Notes: a model not told the origin generated them from the letters alone. A DNA stretch of 48,938 nucleotides from an uncultured Roseobacter sp. (GCA_913054455.1 CAJXIL010000008.1:1-48938), one strand, 5' to 3'; counted from the stretch's first letter, positions 16,506 through 25,743 are shown. Numbers and translations: made by a program.

Positions 16506-16681
16506 TCGTGGATGGCCTCAATCTTGATCAAACGACGCGTGCCGATCTTAATGCTTTTCAGATCACCTTTGGCCAAGGCCGCGTAAAGGCTGGTGCGTCC
16601 GATCCCTGCAAGGCGTGCAGCTTCGTCGGGTGATACAGCGATAGGGGGTGTTGGCTGGGCGGTTTGTTTCGAAGTTGCCAT
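16472..16681 (-). CDS. Excisionase / AlpA-like DNA-binding protein
   Basis: About 69 aa from the ATG at 16681 (MATSKQTAQPTPP). The body 'SPDEAARLAGIGRTSLYAAL' and 'GDLKSIKIGTRRLIKIEAIH' is the classic HTH_17 excisionase fold with its wing. An in-frame start at 16738 exists but adds a non-family tail. It opens the small operon that ends with integrase 1, so it probably acts as Xis or as an activator of the integrase. Confidence 0.8.
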   Translation of the reverse strand: MATSKQTAQPTPPIAVSPDEAARLAGIGRTSLYAALAKGDLKSIKIGTRRLIKIEAIHEWLASYQTGAE

Positions 16682-16762
16682 CGTTCGTACTCCATCATTT
16701 GACGATGGATGAACCTTGGCGGACGTAGGGTGGATCAAAACAGATCGCGCGTTTTGATCCAG

Positions 16763-17581
16763 TTATGATCCACTTATATAATTTGTAACGAATGTCTTAA
16801 CCCTCGATAATGACGGGCAATTTTGGTTTGGAAATTTTGCCTTGTACTCGCCTCGCAATGCTATTGCCTCTTCGTTGCGGCCCTTCAAAGTGCGGCCTTC
16901 CCTCGCACGAATTGCGCTGAGTTCGTTTAGAGGCTTTGAGTACTCATTGGGCCGACCCCCATTGTTTTTTTGGGGGACGCCCGCGACGCCCTCAAGGTCC
17001 GCAACAACAGCGATGGTTCCGGTCGTCGGTTCAAGGTCGATAATGTCCTGTACTTGTACGGTGATGTAGGGTGCGACGGACAACGTCCCGATTGACGTCA
17101 GCACAATACCGAAGGGGGATTTCACTTCGCCCGATATGGCAGATTGAAAGGCTTTGACGTCTTGGGCATCCTGCATTTGGGGGGTCAGGAAAGACACAAC
17201 ATCACCAGCAGGCGTATCAATCGCCCCGATCCGCCATGTGTCGCCTTCTAGAGGGGTTGATTTGCGGCGTTTACAATTCAGGTGATCCGCGATCTGCGCC
17301 ACGAATACGGACAGGTTAGGTTGCGCGGCGATCAGTTCTGAGCGGGCCTTTGGCATAAAGCCCAGATCAGGACAGTAATGCCCGTACTGGTTTTGTTCAT
17401 AGACTATGGTGGCGTCATGTGGGTTGCCGCATTCATCGCAAAGAATGGACGATACCACGCCAGCTTCTTCGATCAGACCTGCTTTGATCAACTGCGCATA
17501 GGCCGGTAGGGATGAATATTCCAAGCTTCGGACCTTACCGGGACGGGCCAACAGCGCGGCAAAGAGTTCATCTGCATCCAT
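16763..17581 (-). CDS. Uncharacterised protein with N-terminal Cys/His cluster (cassette gene 2)
   Basis: A 272-aa protein I do not recognise. Residues 1-40 look helical. Residues 48-70 hold a possible zinc site: C48, C51, H55, H68 and C70 ('LCDECGNPHDATI' ... 'YGHYCPDLG'). The middle is beta-rich ('PYITVQVQDIIDLEP', 'GTIAVVADLEGVAG') and the C-terminus is basic and helical ('RTLKGRNEEAIALRGEYKAK'), which could contact nucleic acid. Its ATG follows the stop of the 424-aa gene without a gap (TAAATG), so the two are a cassette, carried by an integrase island. Confidence 0.7.
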   Translation of the reverse strand: MDADELFAALLARPGKVRSLEYSSLPAYAQLIKAGLIEEAGVVSSILCDECGNPHDATIVYEQNQYGHYCPDLGFMPKARSELIAAQPNLSVFVAQIADHLNCKRRKSTPLEGDTWRIGAIDTPAGDVVSFLTPQMQDAQDVKAFQSAISGEVKSPFGIVLTSIGTLSVAPYITVQVQDIIDLEPTTGTIAVVADLEGVAGVPQKNNGGRPNEYSKPLNELSAIRAREGRTLKGRNEEAIALRGEYKAKFPNQNCPSLSRVKTFVTNYISGS

Positions 17582-18856
17582 TTATGCAGCATCGACCACT
17601 TGAAACGCCTCTGGTGGTGGCGCGATCAGTTTCCAGCGTTCCAAGAGCACCACGACAAATTGGCGTTCTGCTTCGGTCTTGTTTGGAATGGTCGTGGTGT
17701 TGGGGCTGCGCAAGGTCACTGTCAAAGTCTTGGGCCGCTTACCGTCTTCGGGTGTTTGCATGATCCGAAGTGTTGCGCCAGTTATCGTCCAGCCCGTTGA
17801 ATGAATTGGAGATTGCGCGCCAAACTGGCGTTCAAGGAATTGGTAGATGGTTTCGTCATCGCCGCGATGCTCAAACCGCGCAAACCCGCCACCGACCGAA
17901 TAAAACTCAAGGGACGACACTTCGACCTTAGCAATGCCGTCAGCAGGTTCAGTCGGAAAGCTGGGATGTGAACGGAGATTGGATAACAGCACATCCCGCC
18001 TTGGCGTTTCAATAGGCGGTGGAGATTGGGGGGCAAAGTGCTTTGAAAATGATGACGCGTATTTGTCGCGCATTTTCTTGCCGCCACTGGCGCAGATTTC
18101 AACAATCCGTTCATTGGCATTGCAGGCGATCCCGACTTCCACAACCCTTTGGACCACTTGCCGTTCCAAGCCTTCGGACGGGCCAAAGGTCAGTTCGCTT
18201 TCGGCGCTTGCTTCGACATAGATCGTGGCCTGCAGGATTGCGGTTTCTTCACCCGTGATGGGGTGCACCCGAATAGACGTATACCAGTCTGCTTCGCGTT
18301 TGCGGTGATCTGGCAATTCCAGAATTGCGATTGCGTCCGCGACAAACCCTTGGCGGGCTACATCATCGCCCAGCGCCCATGGCTTGCCATCATCTTCAAA
18401 TTGAAAGGCGGACCAGTTCTTGCCGCCCGTGCGCCGCATCAAAGATGTTTGCGCGTCCACGCGTTCTAGTATCTTAGGGTGGTCTATCGCCAGCATGAGC
18501 AAAACGTCTTGAATGCCTTGCAACCCTTCTAGGGAAATGCGCTGGGCTTTGCATATTTGCTCGGCGGCGGTCATGGTTTGAGGGATGGCCAAACTGGCAA
18601 GGTGATCGAGTTCCGCTTTCACGTGGTCTTGTTTCAGGTTCGGCAGTTCTGCGATCAGACTGTTAATCTCTTTCACAAGCGAGGTTCCGCGCCCTTCGCT
18701 GTTCCAATCAAAATCATCTGGGGCATGAACTCCTTTTGCGGCCAAGAATGATGCCAGTCGCACGTCAGGGGATTTGCGGACAAAGCCGCTGAATGAAGCC
18801 ATGTGTTGTGCCTTAAATTTATCTAAAATCAAGATTTGGGGTTCGATCTTGTTCAA
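17582..18856 (-). CDS. Uncharacterised protein (cassette gene 1)
   Basis: A 424-aa soluble protein without a motif I can name. The N-terminal ~110 residues are helical; the middle and C-terminal parts are mixed and beta-rich ('DWYTSIRVHPITGEETAILQ', 'YSVGGGFARFEHRGDDE', 'RPKTLTVTLRSPNTTTIP'). An alternative ATG at 18802 (MASFSGFVRKSPDVR) is possible. It is directly followed by the 272-aa Cys/His protein. Position behind an integrase module, with no housekeeping link, is typical of island cargo such as anti-phage or toxin-type systems, but function is unknown. Confidence 0.7.
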   Translation of the reverse strand: MNKIEPQILILDKFKAQHMASFSGFVRKSPDVRLASFLAAKGVHAPDDFDWNSEGRGTSLVKEINSLIAELPNLKQDHVKAELDHLASLAIPQTMTAAEQICKAQRISLEGLQGIQDVLLMLAIDHPKILERVDAQTSLMRRTGGKNWSAFQFEDDGKPWALGDDVARQGFVADAIAILELPDHRKREADWYTSIRVHPITGEETAILQATIYVEASAESELTFGPSEGLERQVVQRVVEVGIACNANERIVEICASGGKKMRDKYASSFSKHFAPQSPPPIETPRRDVLLSNLRSHPSFPTEPADGIAKVEVSSLEFYSVGGGFARFEHRGDDETIYQFLERQFGAQSPIHSTGWTITGATLRIMQTPEDGKRPKTLTVTLRSPNTTTIPNKTEAERQFVVVLLERWKLIAPPPEAFQVVDAA

Positions 18857-18984
18857 TTCAAGGTGTTTGGGTTCGATTGACGGTCCTTTTGAACGTCAGA
18901 CAACACCGACTTTTACGTCACGCTCCGACTTGAAATGGAAAACCGGACCCTCGCGCAGTGAGCAGCGAATGGCTCGAAAGATGA

Positions 18985-19303
18985 AGGTTTTTCGACGCGG
19001 CACATTCTTGGCGTAGCGGGCATTCACCAAAATAACCTCGAAGCCATGTGCCTCCAGGATCTCGTAGGCTGGTATCCAGTAAACACCAGTCGACTCCATG
19101 GCCACACTGGTAACACCACACGACCGGAACCAAGCGGCGAGATCGTGCAGGTCTTGGGTAAATGTCCCGAAAGCTCACACTGGCATTATGTCGATGTCAG
19201 GGTTCACGGCCGCCATGTGCATCGTCGAGCCGATGTCGATTGCTGCCGCATTGGGGTTGACCATCTTCAGGTCCGGATGGCCACCGGTTCTACGCTTCGT
19301 CAT
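18985..19303 (-). pseudogene. IS110 family transposase remnant (N-terminal part, nonsense mutated)
   Basis: From ATG 19303 the frame reads MTKRRTGGHPDLKMVNPNA, 'AAIDIGSTMHMAAVNP' (first acidic residue of the DEDD site) and, after a TGA, 'AFGTFTQDLHDLAAWFRSCG', then 'MESTGVYWIPAYEILEAHG' and 'VILVNARYAKNVP'. The TGA near 19178 replaces a codon for Arg (CGA expected in '..MPVRAFGTF'). After NARYAKNVP the sequence diverges, so the C-terminal Ser domain is missing. A dead fragment; the 90 bp to its left (18896-18985) I cannot place. Confidence 0.75.
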
Positions 19304-19531
19304 GGCATCTCCTCCGTTCAAAGCGAAGGGCGTGGGCCATGCAAGTTCGTCATCTTCCTAACCGGGATCGCCGCGATGGCGGCGTCACCACTCTCAAGTG
19401 CGCATCGGCCCATGTGCCACGTTTTTTAACGGGGTCCAGCCCACCAATAAGCCATCGGCAACTGCCCTTCGGGCGAAGCATAGCACAGGCTGTTTATACC
19501 GCGCACAGGCGGGCAGCGGCCCGGAACAGTT

Positions 19532-19771
19532 TTTTAGAATATCCCTCTCCTCCTTGAGAATACGGTTCTCCCGTCGAAGTCGCTCGTTTTCACGGGCGAG
19601 GTCCAGATCCTTGTCCGACACAACATCGGTGTCACGATGCGCCGTCACCCACTTGTTCAGCGTCGAAAGGCCAACCCCTAAATCAGATGCCACCTGTTTG
19701 CGTGTCAGCCCGCTGGTCAGTGCGATCCGCACCGCATCAGCGCGAAACTCGTCCGTTCGCTTCAGTCCCAT
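19532..19771 (-). pseudogene. IS3 family transposase OrfA remnant
   Basis: From the ATG at 19771 the frame gives an IS3 OrfA: 'MGLKRTDEFRADAVRIALTS', the helix-turn-helix 'GLTRKQVASDLGVGLSTLNK' and the leucine-zipper part 'LARENERLRRENRILKEERD'. After 'ERDILK' the family's KATAFFA end is replaced by unrelated sequence and no OrfB follows. GGAGACAA precedes the start. This is the 5' stub of an IS3 element. Confidence 0.8.
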
Positions 19772-20057
19772 AGTTTGTCTCCTTTGCTGCAATAAATGCT
19801 ATCAAAGGAGCGGCATCAAACCGCGACACGTCCACCCCAGCGCGAAGCTACTTGGACTTATCCGCTAAATCGCGTATGAAGCGCGCAACAGTTGCCCAAA
19901 CATCTGCACGGCTGGCCCAAGAGGCTTGAATGTTGTGCAATTGGTCGTCAATCTGACAGAGACAGAGTTCTACTTGGGGAATGTCGGTCAATGCAACATC
20001 TCTTGGGAAATGTCGGCTCAGCCGACGCTCAACGACCTTCAAGGCCAAGATAACATT

Positions 20058-22112
20058 ATGACACAGACATTTTTGAAGTCACAAAGTGACCCAATTAAAC
20101 TTGGCTATCGGCCAGACATCGACGGGCTTCGCGCGGTAGCGGTTATTGCTGTTGTGATGTTTCATTGTGACTTTGCGTGGCTGCCTGGTGGTTTCGTTGG
20201 CGTGGACGTATTTTTTGTAATATCAGGGTTTCTAATCACTTGGATTGTAAATTTTGAAGTTGAATACAATAAATTTTCTTTCGTGAAGTTCTACCTGCGC
20301 CGTGCCAGGCGTATACTTCCCGCGATGATTGGCGTTGTTTCCCTGTTCGCGCTTTCCAGTTTCTTCCTCCTTACTCCGGACGAATTCAAACAGTACAGTA
20401 AGAGCGCCATTTCTGCATTGCTGGGCGTGTCAAATATTGTTTTTTTCAGAAACACTGATTATTTTTCGAGCGCAGCGCACTTAGATCCCTTCTTGATGAC
20501 ATGGTCATTGGGTGTTGAGGAGCAGTTTTATGTATTCCTGCCTTTCATTCTTCTTGCGTTGAATAAGTTATTTTTCTGGCAAAAGTTCACATCCATTGCC
20601 GCAATGGTTGTATTTTGCTTAGTTCTGAGTATTTGGCTGACACCTTTGTACCCACAGGCGGCATTCTACCTTTTACCGACACGTGCATGGGAGTTAGGGA
20701 TAGGAGCCCTGCTCGCACTCTGGATGCAGCGTGGGAACTACATAGCGATAGGTGGAGTTCAGAATAACTTACTCGCTGGAATTGGGTTTCTATCTGTTTC
20801 AATTTCTATTCTGTTTTTTAATGAGGCGACAAAGTTTCCCGGCGCAGCTGCGCTTATCCCGGTTCTTGGAACAACCGCTATCTTGGCTACTCCAAACAGT
20901 ATATTTCATTCTTTATTGACGTTGCCTTGGATGCGACGTGTAGGGCTACTGTCGTATTCATGGTACTTGTACCATTGGCCGTTCATAGCTGTAGCTCGCA
21001 ATATTTCCCCAGGGGATCCGTCTCAATGGGAGTTAGCGTTTGTGGCACTGATATCATTATTATTTGCGTATTTATCTTGGCGGTTTGTTGAACAGCCGTT
21101 CAGGCATTCTGGAGATGAACAACAACGAGTCGCTTTGCTGAGATATGCGTTTATCGTTGTAGTTTTGGCCGCTTCCCTGTTGGGTGTGATCGCGATGAAG
21201 GGATTCCCCGGTCGACTTTCTTCTGAAGCAGTGATTGCAAGTGAGTATAAATCGTTGAAATCTAGCGTAGATTGTATTGTCGGATATGGAGGTAGTGCGC
21301 CACGAGTTGATGAACGTTGTTGGACGTCAAGTGAGGAGACGAAGTTTGCACTTCTGGGGGACAGTCATGCAAACGCTCTCGAAATGGGTTTACGGAAAGA
21401 GCTCGCACGGGTCGGGCAAGGCCTTGTGGCATTGACTAAGGCTTCTTGTCCGTTGATGGAATATGCGGCACGCAGTATCGATGCTCACCCTAGTCACGCG
21501 AGGGAATGCCACGACTTCAATCAATCGGTTATTCAAAAGATATTGGATGACAGCAAAATCGAGGTTGTAATTCTCACTGGTTTTTGGGGAGCTGCTGCTG
21601 TGAAGAGAGATAGCGGGGGATTAAAGTGGTACGGTCCGGCACCAGCCCCAAAAGATCCGATGGAAACTGTACGTTTCGGCCTTAGTGAAGTTTCATCTCG
21701 GTTCATCAAGGGCGGTAAACGGGTGATCATTCTTGGGGATGTACCGTTCTTCAAGTTTAATCCACTGCAGATGGTTTCAGGTGAAGAATTGCCGACACGA
21801 CAATGGTTAATGAACTTCTTTTCCGCAGCTGACGCAGTGTCCACACATCACGCCGCGCGCGAGAGAGCCATTCAAAATTATGATCAGGTGGAGAAAATGC
21901 TTAGCGAAGTTGGAGATCAATTTTCCGGTGTCACTTATGTTCCATTGAATCAAGCCTTTTGCGATGTAAAGAACTGTAGATTTCGCGGCACTTCAGGTGA
22001 AATGTTCTATATTGATGGTCAACACCTTTCCGAAGATGGTGCCTATTTCGCATTTTCGCAGAATGCAGAAGTTAGTGAAGTTCTAGGGTCAGGATTCATA
22101 ACCAATAGATGA
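20058..22112 (+). CDS. Acyltransferase 3 / SGNH membrane O-acyltransferase, C-terminus altered by an IS
   Basis: About 684 aa from the ATG at 20058 (MTQTFLKSQSDPIKLGYRPD). The first ~390 residues are the acyltransferase-3 membrane domain (OafA/YrhL type): 'RPDIDGLRAVAVIAVVMFH', 'GGFVGVDVFFVISGFLI', 'FYLRRARRILPAM' and 'WSLGVEEQFYVFLP', with ~10 helices. The C-terminal part is a periplasmic SGNH domain ('FALLGDSHANAL', and the His/Asp end 'YIDGQHLSEDGAYF'). Such proteins acetylate O-antigen or other surface polysaccharides. The DNA is visibly more AT-rich than the flanks, a sign of transfer. The last eight residues (GSGFITNR) come from the inserted IS. Confidence 0.9.
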   Translation: MTQTFLKSQSDPIKLGYRPDIDGLRAVAVIAVVMFHCDFAWLPGGFVGVDVFFVISGFLITWIVNFEVEYNKFSFVKFYLRRARRILPAMIGVVSLFALSSFFLLTPDEFKQYSKSAISALLGVSNIVFFRNTDYFSSAAHLDPFLMTWSLGVEEQFYVFLPFILLALNKLFFWQKFTSIAAMVVFCLVLSIWLTPLYPQAAFYLLPTRAWELGIGALLALWMQRGNYIAIGGVQNNLLAGIGFLSVSISILFFNEATKFPGAAALIPVLGTTAILATPNSIFHSLLTLPWMRRVGLLSYSWYLYHWPFIAVARNISPGDPSQWELAFVALISLLFAYLSWRFVEQPFRHSGDEQQRVALLRYAFIVVVLAASLLGVIAMKGFPGRLSSEAVIASEYKSLKSSVDCIVGYGGSAPRVDERCWTSSEETKFALLGDSHANALEMGLRKELARVGQGLVALTKASCPLMEYAARSIDAHPSHARECHDFNQSVIQKILDDSKIEVVILTGFWGAAAVKRDSGGLKWYGPAPAPKDPMETVRFGLSEVSSRFIKGGKRVIILGDVPFFKFNPLQMVSGEELPTRQWLMNFFSAADAVSTHHAARERAIQNYDQVEKMLSEVGDQFSGVTYVPLNQAFCDVKNCRFRGTSGEMFYIDGQHLSEDGAYFAFSQNAEVSEVLGSGFITNR

Positions 22113-22917
22113 CGAGAGCCGCGAGGTCGATTGCTGAGAGGAACACCTTCGGGCATCGGTCATAGCGGGTCGCGACGCGCCTCCAGTCCTTGAGCCTGCC
22201 GAACATGATCTCGATGCAGTTGCGCCGCTTGTATCTCCTCTTGTCGTATTTGACCGGCGTCCTGCGTTTCTTTCGGCCTGGGATGCAGGCGCGTATCCCT
22301 CTGTCTTGCAACGCTTCTCTGAACCAATCAGCGTCATAGCCACGATCCCCGAGTAGCCATTTGACGTTTGGCAGGCCACTGAGCAGCGCCCGTGCGCCGA
22401 TATAATCGCTGACCTGTCCGGCGGTGACGAACAGGTCGATTGGTCGTCCCTGACTGTCACAGATGGCATGCAGCTTGGTGTTCATAGCGCCTTTGGTTCG
22501 ACCAATCAGGCGACCACGCCCCCCTTTTTGGCGGCCATACTGGTCGCCGTTCGGTGGGCCTTGAGGTGTGTTGCGTCGATCATCACGGTCGTCTTCTCGC
22601 CGTGCGCCGCCGCCAGCCCGGCCAGCATCCGCGCGAAGATGCCTTTCTCGCTCCAGCGTTTCCAGCGGCTGTAGAGCGTCTTGTGCGGGCCGTATTCCAC
22701 AGGGGCGTCGCGCCAACGCAACCCATTGCGATTGACAAAGATAATCCCACTCAGCACGCGCCGATCATCGACGCGAGGCTTGCCGTGGGACTTTGGGAAG
22801 AAGGGTTCAAGACGCGCCATCTGCGCATCGCTTAGCCAGAAAAGGTCGCTCATGTTACCGCTCCGTTTTCGGAGCTGTGAATCACGCAGCGCGGCGGAAA
22901 TCAATGCATCCTGACCC
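22086..22917 (-). mobile_element. IS5 family, IS427-group insertion sequence (complete)
   Basis: An 832-bp element bounded by inverted repeats that share GGGTCAGGAT and CAT (22086-22099 and 22917-22904), flanked by TA on both sides within CTAG contexts, as for IS427-group elements. It encodes a two-frame transposase on the - strand. Both ends are intact and the target duplication is still visible, so the insertion is recent. It lies in the 3' end of the acyltransferase gene. Confidence 0.88.
22096..22853 (-). CDS. IS427-group transposase, OrfA/OrfB joined by -1 frameshift
   Basis: OrfA runs from ATG 22853 (MSDLFWLSDAQMARLEPFFP) to 22506 and holds 'VNRNGLRWRDAP' and the first catalytic Asp in 'TTVMIDATHLKAHRTA'. 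OrfB continues in the -1 frame with 'RGRLIGRTKGAMNTKLHAI', the second Asp in 'LLGDRGYDADWF', and the DDE Glu in 'RNCIEIMFGRLKDWRR', ending at 22096. The frames meet at A5G6 (22519-22529 on this strand as C6T5), a slippery site of the kind that produces the fused OrfAB transposase by programmed slippage. Confidence 0.88.
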
Positions 22918-22920
22918 TAG

Positions 22921-23060
22921 CTATAGGTATATCTGCATTGAAGAAGCCATAGTTGTAACATCCCGGAAGGTAGTAAGGCTTTCCCTTGAAGAGCTCCGGT
23001 TTAAGGTTGTGCCAGTCTTTCATGGCTTGCAAGGGCGTTTTGCTGCCCAATGGCATTGTT
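22921..23060 (-). pseudogene. Transposase 3'-end remnant (IS481-like)
   Basis: The - strand reads 'LGSKTPLQAMKDWHNLKPEL' and 'FKGKPYYLPGC', resembling the C-terminal end of IS481/rve-type transposases that end in KTPLQAMKDWH. The catalytic core is absent. Its right part also supplied the native end of the acyltransferase gene region, so breakpoints in this stretch are not exact. Confidence 0.5.
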
Positions 23061-23104
23061 GCAGAACCCAGCGACTGAGCGAGTTTTCCCTTTCCCATTG
23101 AGTC

Positions 23105-23405
23105 CAGGCCACGCGTTCAATCTCGGCCATACCGAGTTCGTTAAAGCGGTTTATCAGAGCGATACGGATGTGGATTTCGGCGGTCTGGCGGTCGGGGGCT
23201 CGTGAGGCGATGCGTTCTCCGAAGGATTTCAGGCATCGCATCTTTGTCACGCTGCGCTTTATGGGCGCGTTCCTCGCGATCAGCCTCCGCCACCGCGTCA
23301 TCATAGTCGTTCATCATCACATCGAACCGCTCATTGGCGGCGCGCGCCTCCTCCTTTGGCGTCTTGTCGGTGACGCTGGCGCGCAGGCTATTGGCTTCGG
23401 TGAGA
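23105..23405 (-). pseudogene. Fragments of an unrecognised gene in two frames
   Basis: One frame reads 'LTEANSLRASVTDKTPKEEA', 'RAANERFDVMMNDYDDAV' and 'AEADREERAHKAQRDKD'; after a frame change near 23220 another reads 'FGERIASRAPDRQTAEIHIR' and 'IALINRFNELGMAEIERVA'. The pieces look protein-like (charged, helical) but are frameshifted and lie between IS remnants. Family unknown. Confidence 0.4.
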
Positions 23406-23462
23406 ATGTTTTGCGCCGTGCCCGTCCGATAGAACCGACCTTTTGCATTGCGTCAGGAGCGG

Positions 23463-24338
23463 TTACGCTGCTGTTGCAGCGTATCGCCATGGCATGAGCT
23501 GGTTCAGGCGAGTGATTTTGTGATCGGCGATTTGGGCCAGAGCCCATGTTAGCGATGCCTGCGGATCAACTTTGTTGAGCTTGGCGGTTTCGATGAGCGT
23601 GTAGGCAATTGCCATGGCTTTGCCGCCGCCTTGCGAGCCTGCAAACATCCAATTTTTGCGACCTATGGCCACCGGCTTGACGGCCCGCTCGGCTGTGTTG
23701 TTGTCCAACTCCAGAGAGCCATTTTTGAGATATGGCCGCGACTTTGGCATGCGACCCAGAGCGTAGCGGATTGCCTTGGCCAGTGGCGATTTGCCAGATA
23801 TCTTGGGCAGTTGCGCGTGCAGCCACTCTTCGAGGTCATCAAAGATCGGTTTTGCATCCGCCTGCCGCAATGCCATGCGGTCCTCTGGAGGTTTGCCCCG
23901 GGCTTCTTTCTCAACAGCATAGAGCTCGGCGATCCGCTTGATGGCTTCTTCGGCAATGGCGCTGCCCTGCGCGGCAAAGATGTCGACGAACTTGCGTCTC
24001 ACATGTGCCATGCAGGCCATCTCTTCGGCTTTCTCGTCGCCGAACACACCATTGAAGCCAGATTAACCGTCCGCATGCACCCAGCCTTTGTAGCCGGACA
24101 GATGGTTCTCAAGATGTTCACCTTTGCGATCAATGGTGAACTTGTACCATGCACAGGGCGGTGATTGACCTGCCCATGGTCTCTCGTCGCGCACATAGGC
24201 CCAGACCCTTGCTGTCTTTGTCTTCTTGTTGCCGGGTGCTTGCATCTTCACCGGTGTGTCATCAGCAAAGATGGCGGCTCCTTGGCAGACCATGCGTCCG
24301 ATCAGATCTGCCAAAGGTTCGATCAACGCCGTTGCACG
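23463..24338 (-). pseudogene. IS66 family transposase TnpC remnant
   Basis: The frame 24338-24063 has 'ALIEPLADLIGRMVCQGAA', 'IFADDTPVKMQAPG' and ends 'GYKGWVHADG' at a TAA where IS66 has Tyr (HADGYSGFN). The same frame then resumes 'FGDEKAEEMACMAHVRRKFV' and runs to 23463 through 'LDNNTAERAVKPVAIGRKNW' and 'LPWRYAA'-type C-terminus. The N-terminal third is missing: the fragment stops right at the integrase 2 stop codon (24346). Dead element. Confidence 0.85.
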
Positions 24339-24345
24339 GCCAGGG

Positions 24346-25521
24346 TTATTTCATGGAAACCACATTGCCAGTCTGCTTGTCTGCGGTCGCAATGCTTGCC
24401 CACGCATTCATTAAGGCCCGCCGTTTATCGAACAGGTCAGACCGCGCATAGGCCGCTTCGGATTTGTCTTTGATCCCATGCGCCAGCGCCGCCTCGATAA
24501 CTTCGCGCGAAAAGCTGGTCGTTTCGCCTGCCCAATCGCGGAACGTGGACCTGAACCCGTGCACCGTGATGGTGTTGCACTCCATGCGGCGCAACAGGGC
24601 GGTCATACTCATATCTGATATTGGCTTACCTGCTTTCGTCTCACTCCCAAAGACCAAATCATTGTCCTTTCCTCGTGACCCAAGGTGTGCGATGGCCGCA
24701 GATGTCAGGGGGACGCGGTGTTCCTTTGCCGCTTTCATGCGCTGGGCAGGGATGGTCCAGACGCCATTGTCCAAATCCACTTCGGCCCAAGTCATGCCCC
24801 GCGTTTCGCCAGACCGCGCCGCCGTGAGGATGGTAAACGTCAAAGCCCGCGCCGAAACGCCTTTGCGGGTGGATAGCGCATCCATAAAGTTTGAGATATC
24901 TGCATGAGGCAGGGCGGGATGGTGTTGAACTGCGCGCACCTTGGTCGGCTTTGGCAATAGGTTGTCCAAGTGACCGCGCCACCGCGCAGGATTGTCCCCT
25001 TCACGAATGCCCAGCGCGGATGCATAATCCAAAACTGCTTCGATCCGTTGTCGGACGCGGTTGGCTGTTTCGGGTTTTTGCGACCAGATAGGCTTGAGTG
25101 CCGCAACGACGTCAGCCGTCGCGATTTTTGTAACTTGTATTGGGCCAAGCGTAGGGAAAACATAAGCCTCAAGCGTAGACCTCCATTGAGCCGCGTGTTT
25201 TGCGCTTTTCCATCCAGATCGCTTGCTTTCGATCAATTCAAGGGCGGCGTCTTTGAAAGTCTTCGGCTGGGCTTGGCGACGTTTGGCAATCGGGTCATCG
25301 CCCTCCAAGATCATACGCCTTGCGTCGGTTGCTTTTTGGCGCGCCATTGCCAAGGTCACATCAGGATAAGCCCCCAAGCCAAGATCATGGCGTCGCCCCT
25401 GCACCTGATATCTAAGCACCCATGACCGCGCCAATGTAGGTTTCACATATAAGAATAGGCCACGTCCGTCACCGTGTCGTCCTACACCTGCCGTTTCCAC
25501 CCTGCGCGCGCTCAGCTTCAT
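24346..25521 (-). CDS. P4-type tyrosine integrase 2
   Basis: A 391-aa integrase with the N-terminal arm-binding DUF4102 domain ('GLFLYVKPTLARSWVLRYQV', 'GLGAYPDVTLAMARQKA'), a core-binding domain and a catalytic domain with Arg in 'AARSGETRGMTW', 'VHGFRSTFRDWAGE' (HxxR), 'LAHGIKDKSEAAYARSD' (His and Tyr). These integrases insert islands into tRNA 3' ends. It lies 155 bp inside att site 2 with its promoter facing that site, and the GTTCCCACA doublet sits just upstream of its ATG. It appears intact. It is related to, but clearly distinct from, integrase 3. Confidence 0.93.
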   Translation of the reverse strand: MKLSARRVETAGVGRHGDGRGLFLYVKPTLARSWVLRYQVQGRRHDLGLGAYPDVTLAMARQKATDARRMILEGDDPIAKRRQAQPKTFKDAALELIESKRSGWKSAKHAAQWRSTLEAYVFPTLGPIQVTKIATADVVAALKPIWSQKPETANRVRQRIEAVLDYASALGIREGDNPARWRGHLDNLLPKPTKVRAVQHHPALPHADISNFMDALSTRKGVSARALTFTILTAARSGETRGMTWAEVDLDNGVWTIPAQRMKAAKEHRVPLTSAAIAHLGSRGKDNDLVFGSETKAGKPISDMSMTALLRRMECNTITVHGFRSTFRDWAGETTSFSREVIEAALAHGIKDKSEAAYARSDLFDKRRALMNAWASIATADKQTGNVVSMK

Positions 25522-25523
25522 GT

Positions 25524-25544
25524 TGTTCCCACACCTGTTCCCAC
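25524..25544 (+). repeat. Integrase arm-site candidate, right end of island A
   Basis: A GTTCCCACA doublet with a 12-bp period, matching 14728-14748 at 20 of 21 positions and in the same orientation. It overlaps the promoter region of integrase 2, so integrase binding here could also repress its own gene. Confidence 0.55.
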
Positions 25545-25675
25545 ACTTTAGTTAGATTTAGAGTGAACAGGCCTGAACGTCAATGGCGAATTGTGAATTT
25601 AACAAACTGAAAGTAAACAGATATATTGAATGGTGATGGATGTGGGTGAACCCCAGAAAACAGGGGGCATACGGA

Positions 25676-25689
25676 CTTCGTCTCCGCCA
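25676..25689 (+). repeat. att site 2 (junction of islands A and B)
   Basis: Exact 14-nt copy of the tRNA-Ser 3' end. Its similarity to att site 3 extends to 21 nt (25672-25692 versus 46934-46954), more than to the tRNA itself. Confidence 0.85.
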
Positions 25690-25691
25690 TC

Positions 25692-25743
25692 AAACCCACT
25701 AAGTCATTGTTTAATATGAGCAATCTGACCGGTGGGTTTTTTG
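25692..25743 (+). terminator. Inverted repeat with T run just inside island B
   Basis: AAACCCAC (25692-25699) pairs with GTGGGTTT (25732-25739), followed by more T residues. The 32-nt loop is long. It could end transcription entering from island A or the tRNA side. Confidence 0.35.

Noticed and set aside
23020-23304. 94-aa ORF on the - strand as an intact gene
   Set aside because: It joins pieces of an unknown broken gene and of a transposase end; the sequence changes character inside the frame.
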